From assembly GCF_003057875.1 (NCBI RefSeq), contig NZ_PYXZ01000005.1, forward strand, positions 272,124 to 336,123: a DNA stretch of 64,000 nucleotides, in the 5' to 3' direction. This stretch comes from Nocardioides currus. Its GTDB lineage: Bacteria > Actinomycetota > Actinomycetes > Propionibacteriales > Nocardioidaceae. The position numbers were made by a program, and so were the translations under genes. The notes beneath the pieces are model-generated. The model worked only from the letters and a program-made list of their open reading frames with translations, was not told the DNA's origin and did no database searches. Below are positions 11,211 to 20,919 of the stretch, in pieces. Each line of letters opens with the position of its first letter. Position 1 is the first letter of the stretch.

Positions 11211-11390
11211 TCAGGCGCGGATGTCCTCGTGGTCGCCGATGGTCGGCAGCGAGTCGACGCCCTTGCGCATCGCGTCGCCGAGCTGCGGGACGACGGGCAG
11301 GTCCTCGCCCCGGTGCGGGTAGGCGACGTACAGCACGACAGCCGCGGACACGACGAGGATCAGCAGCATCATGAGCGTGATGGCCAGCAT
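11211..11390 (-). CDS. Small single-span membrane protein
   Basis: A 59-residue protein with one hydrophobic helix at about residues 3-26 (LAITLMMLLILVVSAAVVLYVAYP) split here as LMMLLILVVSAAVVLY, followed by a short charged tail that ends in GDHEDIRA. The ATG has a GGGAG ribosome-binding site seven to eight bases upstream. It sits 56 bases upstream of ftsY on the same strand, so it is probably co-transcribed. Function unknown; short anchors of this kind are common beside ftsY/smc in Nocardioides-like genomes, but I cannot name a family. Confidence 0.7.
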   Translation of the reverse strand: MLAITLMMLLILVVSAAVVLYVAYPHRGEDLPVVPQLGDAMRKGVDSLPTIGDHEDIRA

Positions 11391-11636
11391 GGTGTTCAAC
11401 TCCCGAGGATGCGGTGCGGTCCCGACCACGGTGACACACGCGGGGCCGTGACCACGACTCCCCGCCCGCGCCCCGGGTGTGTCGCCGCCCACACCGTGGA
11501 TGACACGCTCAGCCCTGCTCAGCCTCACCGAGCGGTGAGTGAGCCACGCTCCCCCGTCGAGGAAGGTGGGTCAGGCACCGCTGGGGCACCGCTGGGGCAC
11601 CGCGAGGCAGCCCATGCCGGGCGCGCGAGCGGGCGA
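11391..11636. other. Intergenic region, 246 bp
   Basis: No gene seen. It contains two perfect copies of CACCGCTGGGG at 11576-11597 plus five bases of a third, and several GC-rich inverted segments. It probably contains a promoter for the downstream membrane protein and ftsY, but no clear -10 element was recognised. Confidence 0.4.
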
Positions 11637-12080
11637 TCAGCGCAGCAGCGGTTCGACCGCGATCCGGATGACGTCGGGGATCGGTACGACGGGGCGCTGG
11701 CCCGCGCCGTGGGCGTTGTCGACGTAGACGTGCACGAACCGTCCCTCGGCGGCCGCCTCGTCGGACTCGCCCTGGAAGAGCCCGATGCGGTAGATGACGG
11801 AGGACGTGCCGACCTTGTCGACGACCATGCCCATCTCGATCGGCTCGGGGAAGCCGATCTCGCGGAAGTAGCGGCACGACGTCTCGGCGACCACGCCGAT
11901 CTGCGGCAGCGCCCGCACGTCGACGCCGGTCCGCTCGTAGAGGTGCGCGTTGACGGCCGTGTCGAACAGCTCGTAGTACGTCGCGTTGTTCAGGTGGCCG
12001 TAGGCGTCGTCGTCGCGCCAGCGGGTCGTCGCGGTCCGCCAGGCGACATAGTCGGCGCGCGTGGGGCGGGGCGTGCTCAC
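11637..12080 (-). CDS. Acyl-CoA thioesterase, 4-hydroxybenzoyl-CoA thioesterase-like
   Basis: A 147-residue hot-dog fold protein, the usual size. The family active-site region is RWRDDDAYGHLNNATYYEL (residues 20-38), with the aspartate and histidine-asparagine pair expected for thioesterases of the YbgC/FcbC type, which cleave acyl- or aroyl-CoA esters. The GTG start overlaps the smc stop by four bases (GTGA), so it is translated after smc in one transcript. The true substrate cannot be told from sequence. Confidence 0.85.
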   Translation of the reverse strand: MSTPRPTRADYVAWRTATTRWRDDDAYGHLNNATYYELFDTAVNAHLYERTGVDVRALPQIGVVAETSCRYFREIGFPEPIEMGMVVDKVGTSSVIYRIGLFQGESDEAAAEGRFVHVYVDNAHGAGQRPVVPIPDVIRIAVEPLLR

Positions 12081-15000
12081 GCCGGCTCCCGCTCGAGCCG
12101 TTGGGAGATGACCGCGGAGACGCCGTCGCCGCGCATCGTGACGCCGTAGAGCGCGTCGCCGACCTCCATGGTGCGCTTCTGGTGGGTGATCACGAGCAGC
12201 TGGGAGTTCTCCCGCAGCTCCTCGTAGATCTCCAGCAGCCGACCGAGGTTGGTGTCGTCGAGTGCGGCCTCGACCTCGTCGAGGATGTAGAACGGCGAGG
12301 GCCTGGCCTTGAAGAGCGCGACGAGGAAGGCAACGGCGACCAGCGACCGCTCGCCACCGGAGAGCAGCGAGAGCCGCTTGACCTTCTTGCCGGCCGGGCG
12401 GGCCTCGACCTCGATCCCGGTGTTGAGCATGTCGTCGGGCTCGGTGAGAACGAGCCGGCCCTCGCCACCCGGGAAGAGCCGCGCGAAGGTCGCGTCGAAC
12501 GCCTTCTCGACGTCGGCGTAGGCCTCGCGGAAGACCTGCTGGACCCGGTCGTCGACCTCGCGGACGATGTCGAGCAGGTCCTTGCGGGTGCGTCGCAGGT
12601 CCTCGAGCTGCTCAGTGAGGAACTTGTGCCGCTCCTCCATCGCCGAGAACTCCTCCAGCGCCAGCGGGTTGACCCGCCCCAGCATGGCGAGGGCACGCTC
12701 GGCGGTCTTGAGCCGCTTCTGCTGCTCCTCGCGCACGAACGGCACCGGCTCGGGCGCGATCTCGTCCTCGGCCACCTCGCCGAAGAACGGCACCAGTGTC
12801 TCGGGGCCGTAGTCGCTGACCAGACCGGCGGCGTCCATGCCCAGCTCCTCGAGCGCGCGCTCCTCGAGCTGCTCGATGCGCATCCTCTGCTGGGTGCGGG
12901 CCATCTCGTCGCGGTGGACGGAGTTGACGAGCTCGTCGTGCTCACGGCCCAGGTCACGCAGGGACGTGCGGGCCGTCAGCAGCTGCTGCTCGCGCTCCTG
13001 GCGGGACTCCTCGACGGCGGCGCGCGCGTCGGCGGCCAGCATCACGCTGCGCTCGAGCCGCACGAGCACCGCGGTCACCCCGGCGTTGACCGCCTCGGCG
13101 GCGGCCCCTTCGCGGATCAGCCGCTCGCGGCGCTCCGTGGCCCGGGCGCGTGAGTCGCGCTCGGCCTGCGCCGCCCGCACCAGCGAGTCGGCCCGGCCGT
13201 GCAGGGCACGGGCCCGCTCCTCGGTGGTGCGCAGGGCGAGGCGTGCGTCCATCTCACCCTGGCGGGACGCCTTGGCCGCCTCGACCAGCCGGTCGCGCTC
13301 GGTGAGGTCGGGCTCCTCGTCGGGGGCCTCCTCTGCGGTCGCGAGCCGCTGCTCGAGGTCGACCAGGCCGGCGCTGTCGGCCTCGCGGGCCGTCTCCGCC
13401 GTGGCGATCGCACGCTCGAGCCGCTCGGCCTCGCCGCGGGCCGCGCGCGCCTGGGAGCCGTGCTGGCCCAGCTCCTCGGCGACGGCCGCGAGCGTGGCGT
13501 CCGACTCGTGGAGCTTGGCGAGCGCGACGTCGGCCCGCTTGAGCGCGTCGTGCCGCTCCGCCTCGAGGCGCGAGATCTCGAAGCCGAGGCGTTCGGTCGA
13601 GGCGGTGGCCTCCTGCAGCTGGGTCACGGCCTCGTCGACGGCCGCCTGGATCTCGAGGAGGCTGGGCTGGCTGGAGGAGCCGCCGGCCGCGAAGTGAGCC
13701 CCCATCAGGTCGCCCTCACGGGTCACGGTGGTCACGTCCGGCAGGTCGGCCACCAGCGCCCGGGCCGCCGCGAGGTCGTCGACCACCGCGACCTTGAACA
13801 GCAGTCGCGCGACCGCGGCGCGGATGTCGGCGGGTGCCTCCACCACGTCGAGGGCGTACGTCGCGTGCGCGGGCAGCGAGGGCCACGCGGTGTCGTCCGT
13901 GGGACCGCCCCCGAGGAGCAGGCCGGCCCGCCCGAGGTCGTCGCCCTTCAGGTGGGCGATCGCCTCGACGGCGGCGTCGGCCCCGGTGACCACGACCGCG
14001 TCGGCGGCCGTGCCGAGGGCGGCCGCGACGGCGGCCTCGTAGCCGGACCGCACGCTCAGCAGGGCGGCGACGGACCCCAGCAGCCCGGACACGGAGTCGG
14101 TGGCCGCGAGCAGGGCGCCGGCGCCGTCCTTGCGGTTGAGGCCGAGCTCGAGCGCGTCGCGGCGTGCGACCAGCCCGGCGCGGTCACGGTCGGCCTGCTG
14201 GGCCTCCTCGCGCGCCTTGGCGAGCCGCTCGTCGATGTCGTCGAGGGCGGCGACGGCGGCCTCGTGCTCCGCGTCGAGCCCCTCCTCGCCGGCGTCGAGC
14301 CCGGCGACGCGGGTCTCGAGGGCCGTGAAGTCCTTCTGGGCGCGGGCGGCGCGGGCGAGCGCCTCCTCGCGGGCGGAGGTGAGGCGGCCGATCTCGTCGG
14401 CGGCGGCAGCCGCGCGCGACTTCAGGGCGTTGACCTGCCCGTGCAGCCGGGCGAGCCCCTCACGGCGGTCGGCCGCCGCCCGGACCAGCCCGGCGATGCG
14501 GCGCTCCTCCTCGGCCGCGGCCTCCTCGGACGTACGCCGCTCCCCCACCGCGGCCTCGAGAGCCGCCCGGTGCTCCTCGACCTGCGCGGCGATCTCCGCC
14601 TCCTGCGCGCGCACGCGCTCGGCCTGGGCCTCGAGCTCGTCGGGGTCCCGACCCGAGTCGACCGTGTCGGACTCGGCGGCCCCGGCCGCGTTGCGCAGCC
14701 GCTCGGCGGCCAGGGACTGCGTGCCGCGGAGCCGCTCCTTGAGCCCGGACAGGGCGAACCACGTCTCCTGTGCCTGCGCCAGGGCAGGGAGGTCGGTGCG
14801 GAGCGCGGCCTCGATGGCGCTCTCCTGCTCGCGCGCCTGCTCGATCGCGGCCTCCACCTCGGCGCGCCGCTCGACCAGGATCGTCTCGTCGGCCATCTCC
14901 TGCTCGAGGGCCTGCCGCGCGCGGACGAGGTCGTCGGCGACGAGCCGCGCACGGGCGTCACGCACGTCGGCCTGCACGGAGGCCGCCTTGCGGGCGACCT

Positions 15001-15628
15001 CGGCCTGACGGCCGAGCGGCTTGAGCTGGCGGCGGATCTCGGTGAGGAGGTCGTTGAGCCGGGTCAGGTTGCCCTCGGTGGAGTCGAGCTTGCGGAGCGC
15101 CTTCTCCTTGCGCTTGCGGTGCTTGAGGACGCCGGCCGCCTCCTCGATGAAGCCGCGGCGGTCCTCGGGGGTCGCGTGCAGGATCGTGTCGAGCTGGCCC
15201 TGGCCGACGATGACGTGCATCTCGCGCCCGATGCCCGAGTCGCTGAGCAGCTCCTGCACGTCGAGCAGCCGGCAGCTGCTGCCGTTGATGGCGTACTCCG
15301 AGCCGCCGTTGCGGAACATCGTGCGCGAGATCGTGACCTCGGCGTACTCGATGGGCAGCGCCCCGTCGCTGTTGTCGATCGTCAGCGCGACCTCGGCACG
15401 ACCCAGCGGCGGGCGACCGCTGGTGCCGGCGAAGATGACGTCCTCCATCTTGCCGCCGCGCAGCGACTTGGCGCCCTGCTCGCCCATCACCCACGCGAGC
15501 GCGTCGACGACGTTGGACTTGCCGGAGCCGTTGGGGCCGACGATGCAGGTGATCCCGGGCTCGAGCTGGAGCGTCGTCGCGGACGCGAAGGACTTGAAGC
15601 CCTTCAGCGTCAGGCTCTTGAGGTACAA
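12077..15628 (-). CDS. smc: Chromosome segregation ATPase SMC
   Basis: Full-length 1183-residue SMC, the motor of the bacterial condensin that organises and segregates the chromosome with ScpA and ScpB. Walker A GPNGSGKSNVVDAL starts at residue 31. Long coiled coils flank a hinge domain in the middle (GYEAAVAAALGTAADAVVV region). The C-terminal head has the signature LLSGGERSL and Walker B YILDEVEAALDD. The start codon is TTG at 15628, preceded by GGGGAG; no ATG or GTG fits. scpA/scpB are not nearby. Upstream is an MFS transporter and downstream the thioesterase. Confidence 0.97.
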   Translation of the reverse strand: MYLKSLTLKGFKSFASATTLQLEPGITCIVGPNGSGKSNVVDALAWVMGEQGAKSLRGGKMEDVIFAGTSGRPPLGRAEVALTIDNSDGALPIEYAEVTISRTMFRNGGSEYAINGSSCRLLDVQELLSDSGIGREMHVIVGQGQLDTILHATPEDRRGFIEEAAGVLKHRKRKEKALRKLDSTEGNLTRLNDLLTEIRRQLKPLGRQAEVARKAASVQADVRDARARLVADDLVRARQALEQEMADETILVERRAEVEAAIEQAREQESAIEAALRTDLPALAQAQETWFALSGLKERLRGTQSLAAERLRNAAGAAESDTVDSGRDPDELEAQAERVRAQEAEIAAQVEEHRAALEAAVGERRTSEEAAAEEERRIAGLVRAAADRREGLARLHGQVNALKSRAAAAADEIGRLTSAREEALARAARAQKDFTALETRVAGLDAGEEGLDAEHEAAVAALDDIDERLAKAREEAQQADRDRAGLVARRDALELGLNRKDGAGALLAATDSVSGLLGSVAALLSVRSGYEAAVAAALGTAADAVVVTGADAAVEAIAHLKGDDLGRAGLLLGGGPTDDTAWPSLPAHATYALDVVEAPADIRAAVARLLFKVAVVDDLAAARALVADLPDVTTVTREGDLMGAHFAAGGSSSQPSLLEIQAAVDEAVTQLQEATASTERLGFEISRLEAERHDALKRADVALAKLHESDATLAAVAEELGQHGSQARAARGEAERLERAIATAETAREADSAGLVDLEQRLATAEEAPDEEPDLTERDRLVEAAKASRQGEMDARLALRTTEERARALHGRADSLVRAAQAERDSRARATERRERLIREGAAAEAVNAGVTAVLVRLERSVMLAADARAAVEESRQEREQQLLTARTSLRDLGREHDELVNSVHRDEMARTQQRMRIEQLEERALEELGMDAAGLVSDYGPETLVPFFGEVAEDEIAPEPVPFVREEQQKRLKTAERALAMLGRVNPLALEEFSAMEERHKFLTEQLEDLRRTRKDLLDIVREVDDRVQQVFREAYADVEKAFDATFARLFPGGEGRLVLTEPDDMLNTGIEVEARPAGKKVKRLSLLSGGERSLVAVAFLVALFKARPSPFYILDEVEAALDDTNLGRLLEIYEELRENSQLLVITHQKRTMEVGDALYGVTMRGDGVSAVISQRLEREPA

Positions 15629-15725
15629 CGTGCAGCTCCCCTGCAGGTTTCCGGTGGGCGCGATGGGACGGACGAACGCGGCATCCTCTCAGACTCCCGC
15701 GCGTGGCTGGGGAAGCACGACCACC

Positions 15726-16994
15726 CTAACGGCCCGGACTGGCCTCGTCGGGGACCTCGACGACGCCCGCCTCGTCGGCATGCGCGATCTTCGCCAGCTC
15801 GCGCCACACCAGCGCGAGGGTGAGACCCGAGCCGATGAACGCGAACCACCACGGCGCCGTGACGCCCCACTGGCGCGCGATCAGGCCGCCGAGGAAGGAG
15901 CCGGCCATCATCCCGCCCATCACGCAGAGCATGTAGACCGACCCCACCCGCCCCTGGAACTCGGTGGGCACCGCGCGCTGGCGCACCGCGTTGGACAGGG
16001 TGCCCCAGACGAACGCATAGGCGCCGAAGAAGAACATCAGCGGATAGGCGGCGTACGGCGAGGTGGTGAGCGCCATCGCCAGGTGAAACACCACCTCGCA
16101 GGCCAGCACGGCGCGCATCAGCGTCGCCAGCGGGACCCGTTTCTCGATCCGGCCGTAGGAGAAGGTGCCGAGCAGTCCGCCGAGCGCGGACGCCGTGGTC
16201 AGCAGGCCGAAACCGGCCTCGTCGATGCCGACGCGCTGCAGCGCCCACAGCACCAGCACGGCCCACGGCGCGGCCCAGGTGACGTTGAACGCGACGATGA
16301 CCAGCGCCAGCGTGCGCACCGGGCCGTTGCCCATCAGCCAGCGCACGCCCTCGACGATGTCCTGCCGGACGTGCGTGTCGACGTGCTCGCGCACGGCGCC
16401 CTTGGGCGTGGCGATCCGGGAGACGAGCACGACCCCCATGCCGACGCAGATCGTCTGGACGAGGAACGGCCAGGCCATGCCGGCGGTGAAGAGCACCGCC
16501 CCGACGGCAGGCCCGACGAGCTGGTTGGCGGTCAGGAAGCCGGCCATGATCCGGGCGTTGGCGACGCCGAGGTCCTCCTTGTCGACCAGCATCGGCGTCA
16601 GCGTGCTGGTCGTGGTGTCGGCGAACACCTCGGCCACCCCGACCAGGAACATCGCGACCAGGACGAGCCAGATGTTGACCTGGCCGGTGTAGATGACGGC
16701 GCACAGGCCGGCGAGCACGACGGCTCGCGCCCCGTCCATCACCATCACCACGAGCCGCCGGTCCAGCCGGTCGGCCAGGGCGCCCGCGATCAGCCCGAAG
16801 AGCAGCCACGGCAGCAGGCGGGCCATGGTGGCCGCCGCGACCAGGGTCGGGTCATGGGTCTGCGACGCGACGAGGAGCGGCCCCGCGGCCATCATCAGGC
16901 CGTCGCCGATGTTGGTGGTCCACGACGACGCCACCAGCCACCGGAAGCTGCGACCGAGCCGCTCGGGGAAGACGGTCTCGACCAGGCGGCTCAC
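15726..16994 (-). CDS. MFS transporter, EntS-like exporter family
   Basis: A 422-residue membrane protein with about twelve hydrophobic helices and the MFS loop motif between helices 2 and 3 (GALADRLDRRLVV). Overall it resembles the MFS_3/EntS group that exports siderophores, drugs or metabolites by proton antiport. The GTG start at 16994 gives MSRLVETVFPERLGRSF, typical for this group. It lies between mutM and smc, where related genomes often have nothing, so it may be a lineage-specific insertion. Substrate unknown. Confidence 0.85.
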   Translation of the reverse strand: MSRLVETVFPERLGRSFRWLVASSWTTNIGDGLMMAAGPLLVASQTHDPTLVAAATMARLLPWLLFGLIAGALADRLDRRLVVMVMDGARAVVLAGLCAVIYTGQVNIWLVLVAMFLVGVAEVFADTTTSTLTPMLVDKEDLGVANARIMAGFLTANQLVGPAVGAVLFTAGMAWPFLVQTICVGMGVVLVSRIATPKGAVREHVDTHVRQDIVEGVRWLMGNGPVRTLALVIVAFNVTWAAPWAVLVLWALQRVGIDEAGFGLLTTASALGGLLGTFSYGRIEKRVPLATLMRAVLACEVVFHLAMALTTSPYAAYPLMFFFGAYAFVWGTLSNAVRQRAVPTEFQGRVGSVYMLCVMGGMMAGSFLGGLIARQWGVTAPWWFAFIGSGLTLALVWRELAKIAHADEAGVVEVPDEASPGR

Positions 16995-17129
16995 AAGACG
17001 AGGAGGCTACCGATCCCCCGCCCTCCGCGCCTCCGAGATATCGGCCCCTTTCCCCGGCCCACGGATCGTGGTCACATGGCCTGACTCCGCCGGGCCATCC
17101 GGGCACGGCGTGGACTCAGGGGGACGCAC

Positions 17130-17552
17130 ATGATCCGAACGACACTCGTGGCCGTGGCCGCCGCGGCAGCGCTCGTCGGCCCGACGGTCGCGGCCGAGGC
17201 GACCGTCGCCGAGCAGGCCAGGTCGATCGCCGGCTCCTGGAAGGGCGGGGTGTACGGCGACAACGGCGCCTCGGCCGGCTACACCGCCAAGGTCACCATC
17301 CGGAAGAACGCTCGGGGGCGCTGGACCGGGAGGGTGTCCTACCCCGGCATGTGCTCGGGGAAGTGGGCCATGCGCGGGAAGTCCGGCGGCGCCGTGAAGT
17401 TCGTCGAGCGCATCACCCGCGATCCGGCCGGCGGCGTCACCTGTGTCTCGCCCGTGAACGCAAAGGTCAGGCGCGAGGGCGCCAAGCTCCGGGTCACGTG
17501 GACGGAGCCGCGCTCCGGCGACAGCGCGACGATGCTGGCCAAGAAGGTCTGA
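17130..17552 (+). CDS. Secreted protein of unknown function
   Basis: A 140-residue protein with a clean Sec signal peptide (residues 1 to about 22: positive start, Ala/Val/Leu core, cleavage near VAAEA). The mature part is about 115 residues, basic, with a beta-rich pattern (GSWKGGVYGDN, TAKVTIRKN, GRWTGRVSYPGMCSG, LRVTWTEP) that suggests a small beta-barrel. Two cysteines (in PGMCSGK and GVTCVS) could form a disulfide. The ATG has an AGGGGGA ribosome-binding site. It is a single plus-strand gene among minus-strand neighbours. Confidence 0.75.
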   Translation: MIRTTLVAVAAAAALVGPTVAAEATVAEQARSIAGSWKGGVYGDNGASAGYTAKVTIRKNARGRWTGRVSYPGMCSGKWAMRGKSGGAVKFVERITRDPAGGVTCVSPVNAKVRREGAKLRVTWTEPRSGDSATMLAKKV

Positions 17553-17577
17553 GAGCCGGCCAGCGGCCCCACCGCCC

Positions 17578-17784
17578 TCAGGCCGGGAGCATCTCCGCCT
17601 CGAGGATCCCGGCCTCGAGCTCGGCCGTCGCCTGGGCGGCGCGGAGCCGGTCGTTCTCGGCCTGGAGGCGGAGCACCAGCGTCTCGAGCTCGGCCACCCG
17701 GCCGCGCAGCCGCTGGTTGTCCAGACCCAGGCGAGGGGAGACGCGTTGGTCGCTGTGGAGGTAGCCGATCAGCGCCTTCGCCAT
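17578..17784 (-). CDS. Small coiled-coil protein
   Basis: A 68-residue protein with conserved-looking start MAKALIGYLHSDQR and a leucine-heptad stretch (LRGRVAELETLVLRLQAEN). It is probably a short dimeric coiled coil. Similar small proteins of unknown role are common in Nocardioides-type genomes; no function is assignable. It lies between mutM and a convergent secreted-protein gene. Confidence 0.7.
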   Translation of the reverse strand: MAKALIGYLHSDQRVSPRLGLDNQRLRGRVAELETLVLRLQAENDRLRAAQATAELEAGILEAEMLPA

Positions 17785-17862
17785 GAGGTGCGCCCCTTCG
17801 AGGAAATCAGTGAGGTCGCGGGATACGACCGTCTACAAGAGTCCCACCCGGCGTCGCGCGGG

Positions 17863-18741
17863 TCAATGTGACGCGATCGGTTTGCGACGCGCCCGCGGGG
17901 GTCGCTGGCACACGGGGCAGAAGAAGGACGACCGGTTCATGAAGCTCGCGCGCCGCATCGGCGTGCCGCAGCGGTCGCACGGCTCTCCCTCACGCCCGTA
18001 GGCGTGCAGCGACCGGTCGAAGTAGCCCGACTCCCCGTTGACGTTGACGTAGAGCGCGTCGAAGGACGTGCCGCCCTGACCGAGGGCGTCTCGCATCACC
18101 TCGGTGGCCTGGGTGAGCACGTCGGTCGCCTGCGTGGCCGTGAGACGGTCGCCGGGTCGGTCGTAGTGCAGCTGCGAGCGCCACAGCGCCTCGTCCGCGT
18201 AGATGTTGCCGATGCCCGAGACGAGGTTCTGGTCGAGCAGCTGTCTCTTGACCCCGACCGCACGTCGTCGCATGCGGCGCGCGACCTCGACGAGGTCGAA
18301 CTCGGGGTCGAGCGGGTCGCGACCGATGTGGGCGATCTCGCTCGGCAGCCCCGCGCCGCCCTGGGAGACGAGGAGCCCGCCGAACATGCGCTGGTCGACG
18401 AAGCGCATCTCGAGCGGCTCGCCGGCGGCGTCGGTGAGCCCGAACCGCACCCGCAGGTGCCGCTCGTCCTCCGCCCCGGGCCGCTGGAGCAGCATCTGCC
18501 CGCTCATGCCGAGGTGGCCGAGCACGGCGTCGCCGGAGTCGAGGGCGACCCAGAAGTACTTGCCGCGGCGGCGTACGGCCTCGATGCGGCGCCCGACCAG
18601 GGCGGCCACGAACCCGTCGGACCCGCGGGGGTCGCGCCGCAGCGGTCGCGGGTGGAGCACCTCCACGGCGGTGACCGCCGCACCGGTGACGTGGCGGGCG
18701 AGGCCAGCGCGGACGACCTCGACCTCGGGGAGCTCGGGCAC
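17863..18741 (-). CDS. mutM: Formamidopyrimidine-DNA glycosylase
   Basis: A 292-residue Fpg/MutM enzyme that removes 8-oxoguanine and ring-opened purines from DNA and nicks the strand. The catalytic N-terminus PELPEVE follows the initiator methionine: Pro2 is the Schiff-base nucleophile and Glu3 the acid. The RGKYFW stretch holds the conserved beta-hairpin lysine. The C-terminal zinc finger reads [13 protein letters not shown] then FFCPVCQ, with all four cysteines. It starts seven bases after the rnc stop, giving the common rnc-mutM pair. Confidence 0.96.
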   Translation of the reverse strand: MPELPEVEVVRAGLARHVTGAAVTAVEVLHPRPLRRDPRGSDGFVAALVGRRIEAVRRRGKYFWVALDSGDAVLGHLGMSGQMLLQRPGAEDERHLRVRFGLTDAAGEPLEMRFVDQRMFGGLLVSQGGAGLPSEIAHIGRDPLDPEFDLVEVARRMRRRAVGVKRQLLDQNLVSGIGNIYADEALWRSQLHYDRPGDRLTATQATDVLTQATEVMRDALGQGGTSFDALYVNVNGESGYFDRSLHAYGREGEPCDRCGTPMRRASFMNRSSFFCPVCQRPPRARRKPIASH

Positions 18742-18748
18742 CCGGAGG

Positions 18749-19456
18749 TCAGGCCTGCTCGGTGGCGCCGTCGGCGGCGCCGGCCGAGAGCTCGAGGTAG
18801 GCCGTCTCGGCGGCCCCCTGCTCGGCCTGCTTCTTCGAACGGCCGGTGCCGTGGCCGTAGAGCTGGTCGCCGACCCGGACCCGGGCGACGAAGGTCTTCA
18901 TGTGGTCGGGGCCGTCGTCCTCGATCACGTAGTCGGGCACGCCGAGGGCCAGCGACGCCGAGAGCTCCTGGAGGGAGGTCTTCCAGTCCAGGCCGGCGCC
19001 CATCGAGGCGGCGGCGACCATGACGTCGTCGAAGAGCCGGTGCACGACCTCGGCGGACGACTCGATGCCGCCACTCATGTGGATCGCACCGATCACGGCC
19101 TCGACGGTGTCGGAGAGGATCGAGGCCTTCTCGCGACCGCCGGTTGACTCCTCACCGCGGCCGAGCTTGATGTGCTGGCCGAGGTCGATCGCCCGCGCCA
19201 CCTCGGCGAGCGCCCGGGCGTTGACCACGGCCGCGCGCAGCTTGGCCAGCCGCCCCTCGGAGAGATCGGGGTGGTTGGTGTAGAGCGTCTCGGTGACCAC
19301 GACGCCCAGCACCGAGTCGCCGAGGAACTCGAGGCGCTCGTTGGTGGGGATACCACCGTTCTCGTAGGCGTACGAGCGGTGGGTCAGGGCGCGCTCGAGG
19401 AGCTCGGGATCCAACGTGGGGTTCCCGAGCGCCTCGCGCAGCTCCTGGGTGCTCAG
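18749..19456 (-). CDS. rnc: Ribonuclease III
   Basis: Double-strand-specific endonuclease for rRNA and mRNA processing. The signature [13 protein letters not shown] contains the catalytic glutamate and aspartate, and a double-stranded RNA-binding domain ends the protein ([19 protein letters not shown]). The start is uncertain: no ATG or GTG lies in a sensible place. CTG at 19456 gives [11 protein letters not shown], where the family normally begins. CTG at 19480 would overlap the rpmF stop (CTGA), and TTG at 19414 would be slightly short. Extensions further upstream overlap rpmF and are arginine-rich. Order rpmF-rnc-mutM is conserved in actinobacteria. Confidence 0.92.
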   Translation of the reverse strand: MSTQELREALGNPTLDPELLERALTHRSYAYENGGIPTNERLEFLGDSVLGVVVTETLYTNHPDLSEGRLAKLRAAVVNARALAEVARAIDLGQHIKLGRGEESTGGREKASILSDTVEAVIGAIHMSGGIESSAEVVHRLFDDVMVAAASMGAGLDWKTSLQELSASLALGVPDYVIEDDGPDHMKTFVARVRVGDQLYGHGTGRSKKQAEQGAAETAYLELSAGAADGATEQA

Positions 19457-19476
19457 CGGAGTTGGCTGGAGCCGGC

Positions 19477-19662
19477 TCAGAGGACCTGGCGACGGTCGGC
19501 GCGAGCGCCGTACTGGCCGCAGGCACCGCAGGCGCGGTGCGGCAGGTGCTTCGCCTCGCAGGCCGGGTTGGCACAGGTCACGAGGCTCGGCGCGACGGCC
19601 TTCCACTGCGACCGGCGGTGGCGCGTGTTGCTGCGCGACATCTTCCGCTTCGGGACAGCCAT
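19477..19662 (-). CDS. rpmF: 50S ribosomal protein L32
   Basis: A 61-residue L32 with the invariant N-terminus [21 protein letters not shown]. It has four cysteines (CANPAC and CGACG), the zinc-binding form of the protein. A cysteine-free paralogue, if present, would be used in zinc shortage; none is in this window. It follows the DUF177 gene, the standard yceD-rpmF pair. Confidence 0.97.
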   Translation of the reverse strand: MAVPKRKMSRSNTRHRRSQWKAVAPSLVTCANPACEAKHLPHRACGACGQYGARADRRQVL

Positions 19663-19728
19663 GGTTCTCTCCTAGGTGTTGCCGACCGGGACACCCCGGT
19701 CGTTGCGTGTGAGTCTGGGTCGAGCTGG

Positions 19729-20304
19729 TCAGTCGGTGGTGCTGGGGTCCTGCAGGTCCTGCTCGCTGAGCGCCGTGAGACCGGCCCAGCGCGGATCGAT
19801 CTGCTCCTCGTGTGCGTGGTCGGGATCATCGGCGAGCCGGGCGCCACACTCGACGCACAGTCCGGGACAGTCCTCCCTGCACAGCGGCTGGAACGGTAGT
19901 GCGAGCACCACCGCGTCCCGCAGCAGTGGCTCGAGGTCGAGCAGGTCGTCCTCGAGCCGGCTGACCTCGTCGTCCAGGTCCTCGTCGGACGGGTCGTGCC
20001 GGGTGTCGTCGTAGACGAACAGCTCCTGGAACCGGACCGTGATGTCGTCCTCGATCGGTTCCAGGCACCGTGCGCATTCGCCGACCAGCCCTGCCGTAGC
20101 GGAGCCGGAGACCAGCACGCCCTCCATGACCGCCTCCAGCCGCAGGTCGAGCTCGACCGGCGATCCTTCGGGGACATGCAGGACTTCGATGCCAAGTTCT
20201 GCCGGTGCCGGCTCGGTGCGTACCGTCTCCAGCTGGGACCCCGGGCGCCGGCCGAGCTCGCGTGTGTCGAGCACGAGCGGCGCTCTCGGGTCCAGGCTGG
20301 TCAC
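19729..20304 (-). CDS. YceD family protein (DUF177)
   Basis: A 191-residue protein of the YceD/DUF177 family, whose members are linked to 23S rRNA accumulation and always found beside rpmF. Visible features: the [11 protein letters not shown] motif and the C-terminal cysteine cluster [16 protein letters not shown], expected to bind a metal, separated by an acidic segment. The GTG start at 20304 is taken because the family begins [24 protein letters not shown]. Next gene is rpmF after 66 bases. Confidence 0.92.
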   Translation of the reverse strand: MTSLDPRAPLVLDTRELGRRPGSQLETVRTEPAPAELGIEVLHVPEGSPVELDLRLEAVMEGVLVSGSATAGLVGECARCLEPIEDDITVRFQELFVYDDTRHDPSDEDLDDEVSRLEDDLLDLEPLLRDAVVLALPFQPLCREDCPGLCVECGARLADDPDHAHEEQIDPRWAGLTALSEQDLQDPSTTD

Positions 20305-20389
20305 GATGTCACTCCGGTCCGAACACTGAACAGAACCACGAAAGCGTAGCCGTCGGGCGGGTGAACGGGCAAAACGGGGTCGGCTGAGA

Positions 20390-20893
20390 TCACTGGCCGC
20401 CGGCGCGCTCGGCGAGCCGCTCGACCAGCAGGTCGCGCACGAAGTCGGGCACCAGCCCGGTGACGTCGCCGCCGAAGGTGGCCACCTCCTTGACCAGGCT
20501 GCTCGCCACGAAGGACCACTCGGGGCTGGTGGGCACGAAGACGGTCTCGACGGGGGCGAGGCTGGAGTTCATCTGGGCCATCTGGAGCTCGTAGTCGAAG
20601 TCGCTGACCGCGCGCAGGCCCTTCACGATCGCGTCGATGTCGTGCTGGAGGCAGAAGTCGGTCAGCAGGCCGGTGAACCCGTCGACACGCACGTTGTCCC
20701 ATCCGGCGCAGGCGCGCGTGAGCATGTCCATGCGCTCGTCGGGGGCGAAGAGTCGGCTCTTGGACTGGTTGACCCCGACCCCGACGATGACCTCGTCGAA
20801 GAGCTTCGCTGCCTTCTCGATGACGTCGAGGTGGCCGTGGGTCACCGGGTCGAAGGATCCGGGGCACACGGCCCTGTGCAGTCGTCCGGGCAT
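20390..20893 (-). CDS. coaD: Phosphopantetheine adenylyltransferase
   Basis: A 167-residue enzyme for the fourth step of coenzyme A synthesis, ATP plus 4'-phosphopantetheine to dephospho-CoA. The nucleotidyltransferase motif is CPGSFDPVTHGHLDVI near the N-terminus, with the THGH ATP-binding histidines. The C-terminal motif is WSFVASSLVKEVA, the counterpart of ISSTxVR. The ATG at 20893 gives the usual length. It follows rsmD, the common rsmD-coaD pair. Confidence 0.96.
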   Translation of the reverse strand: MPGRLHRAVCPGSFDPVTHGHLDVIEKAAKLFDEVIVGVGVNQSKSRLFAPDERMDMLTRACAGWDNVRVDGFTGLLTDFCLQHDIDAIVKGLRAVSDFDYELQMAQMNSSLAPVETVFVPTSPEWSFVASSLVKEVATFGGDVTGLVPDFVRDLLVERLAERAGGQ

Positions 20894-20919
20894 GGCACTC
20901 GACTCCTGGATCGGATGGG

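Noticed and set aside
13199..15823. Very long plus-strand open frame opposite smc
   Set aside because: It mirrors the smc coding strand, is made of low-complexity Arg/Gly/Leu-rich sequence and has no domain. It is a high-GC shadow frame.
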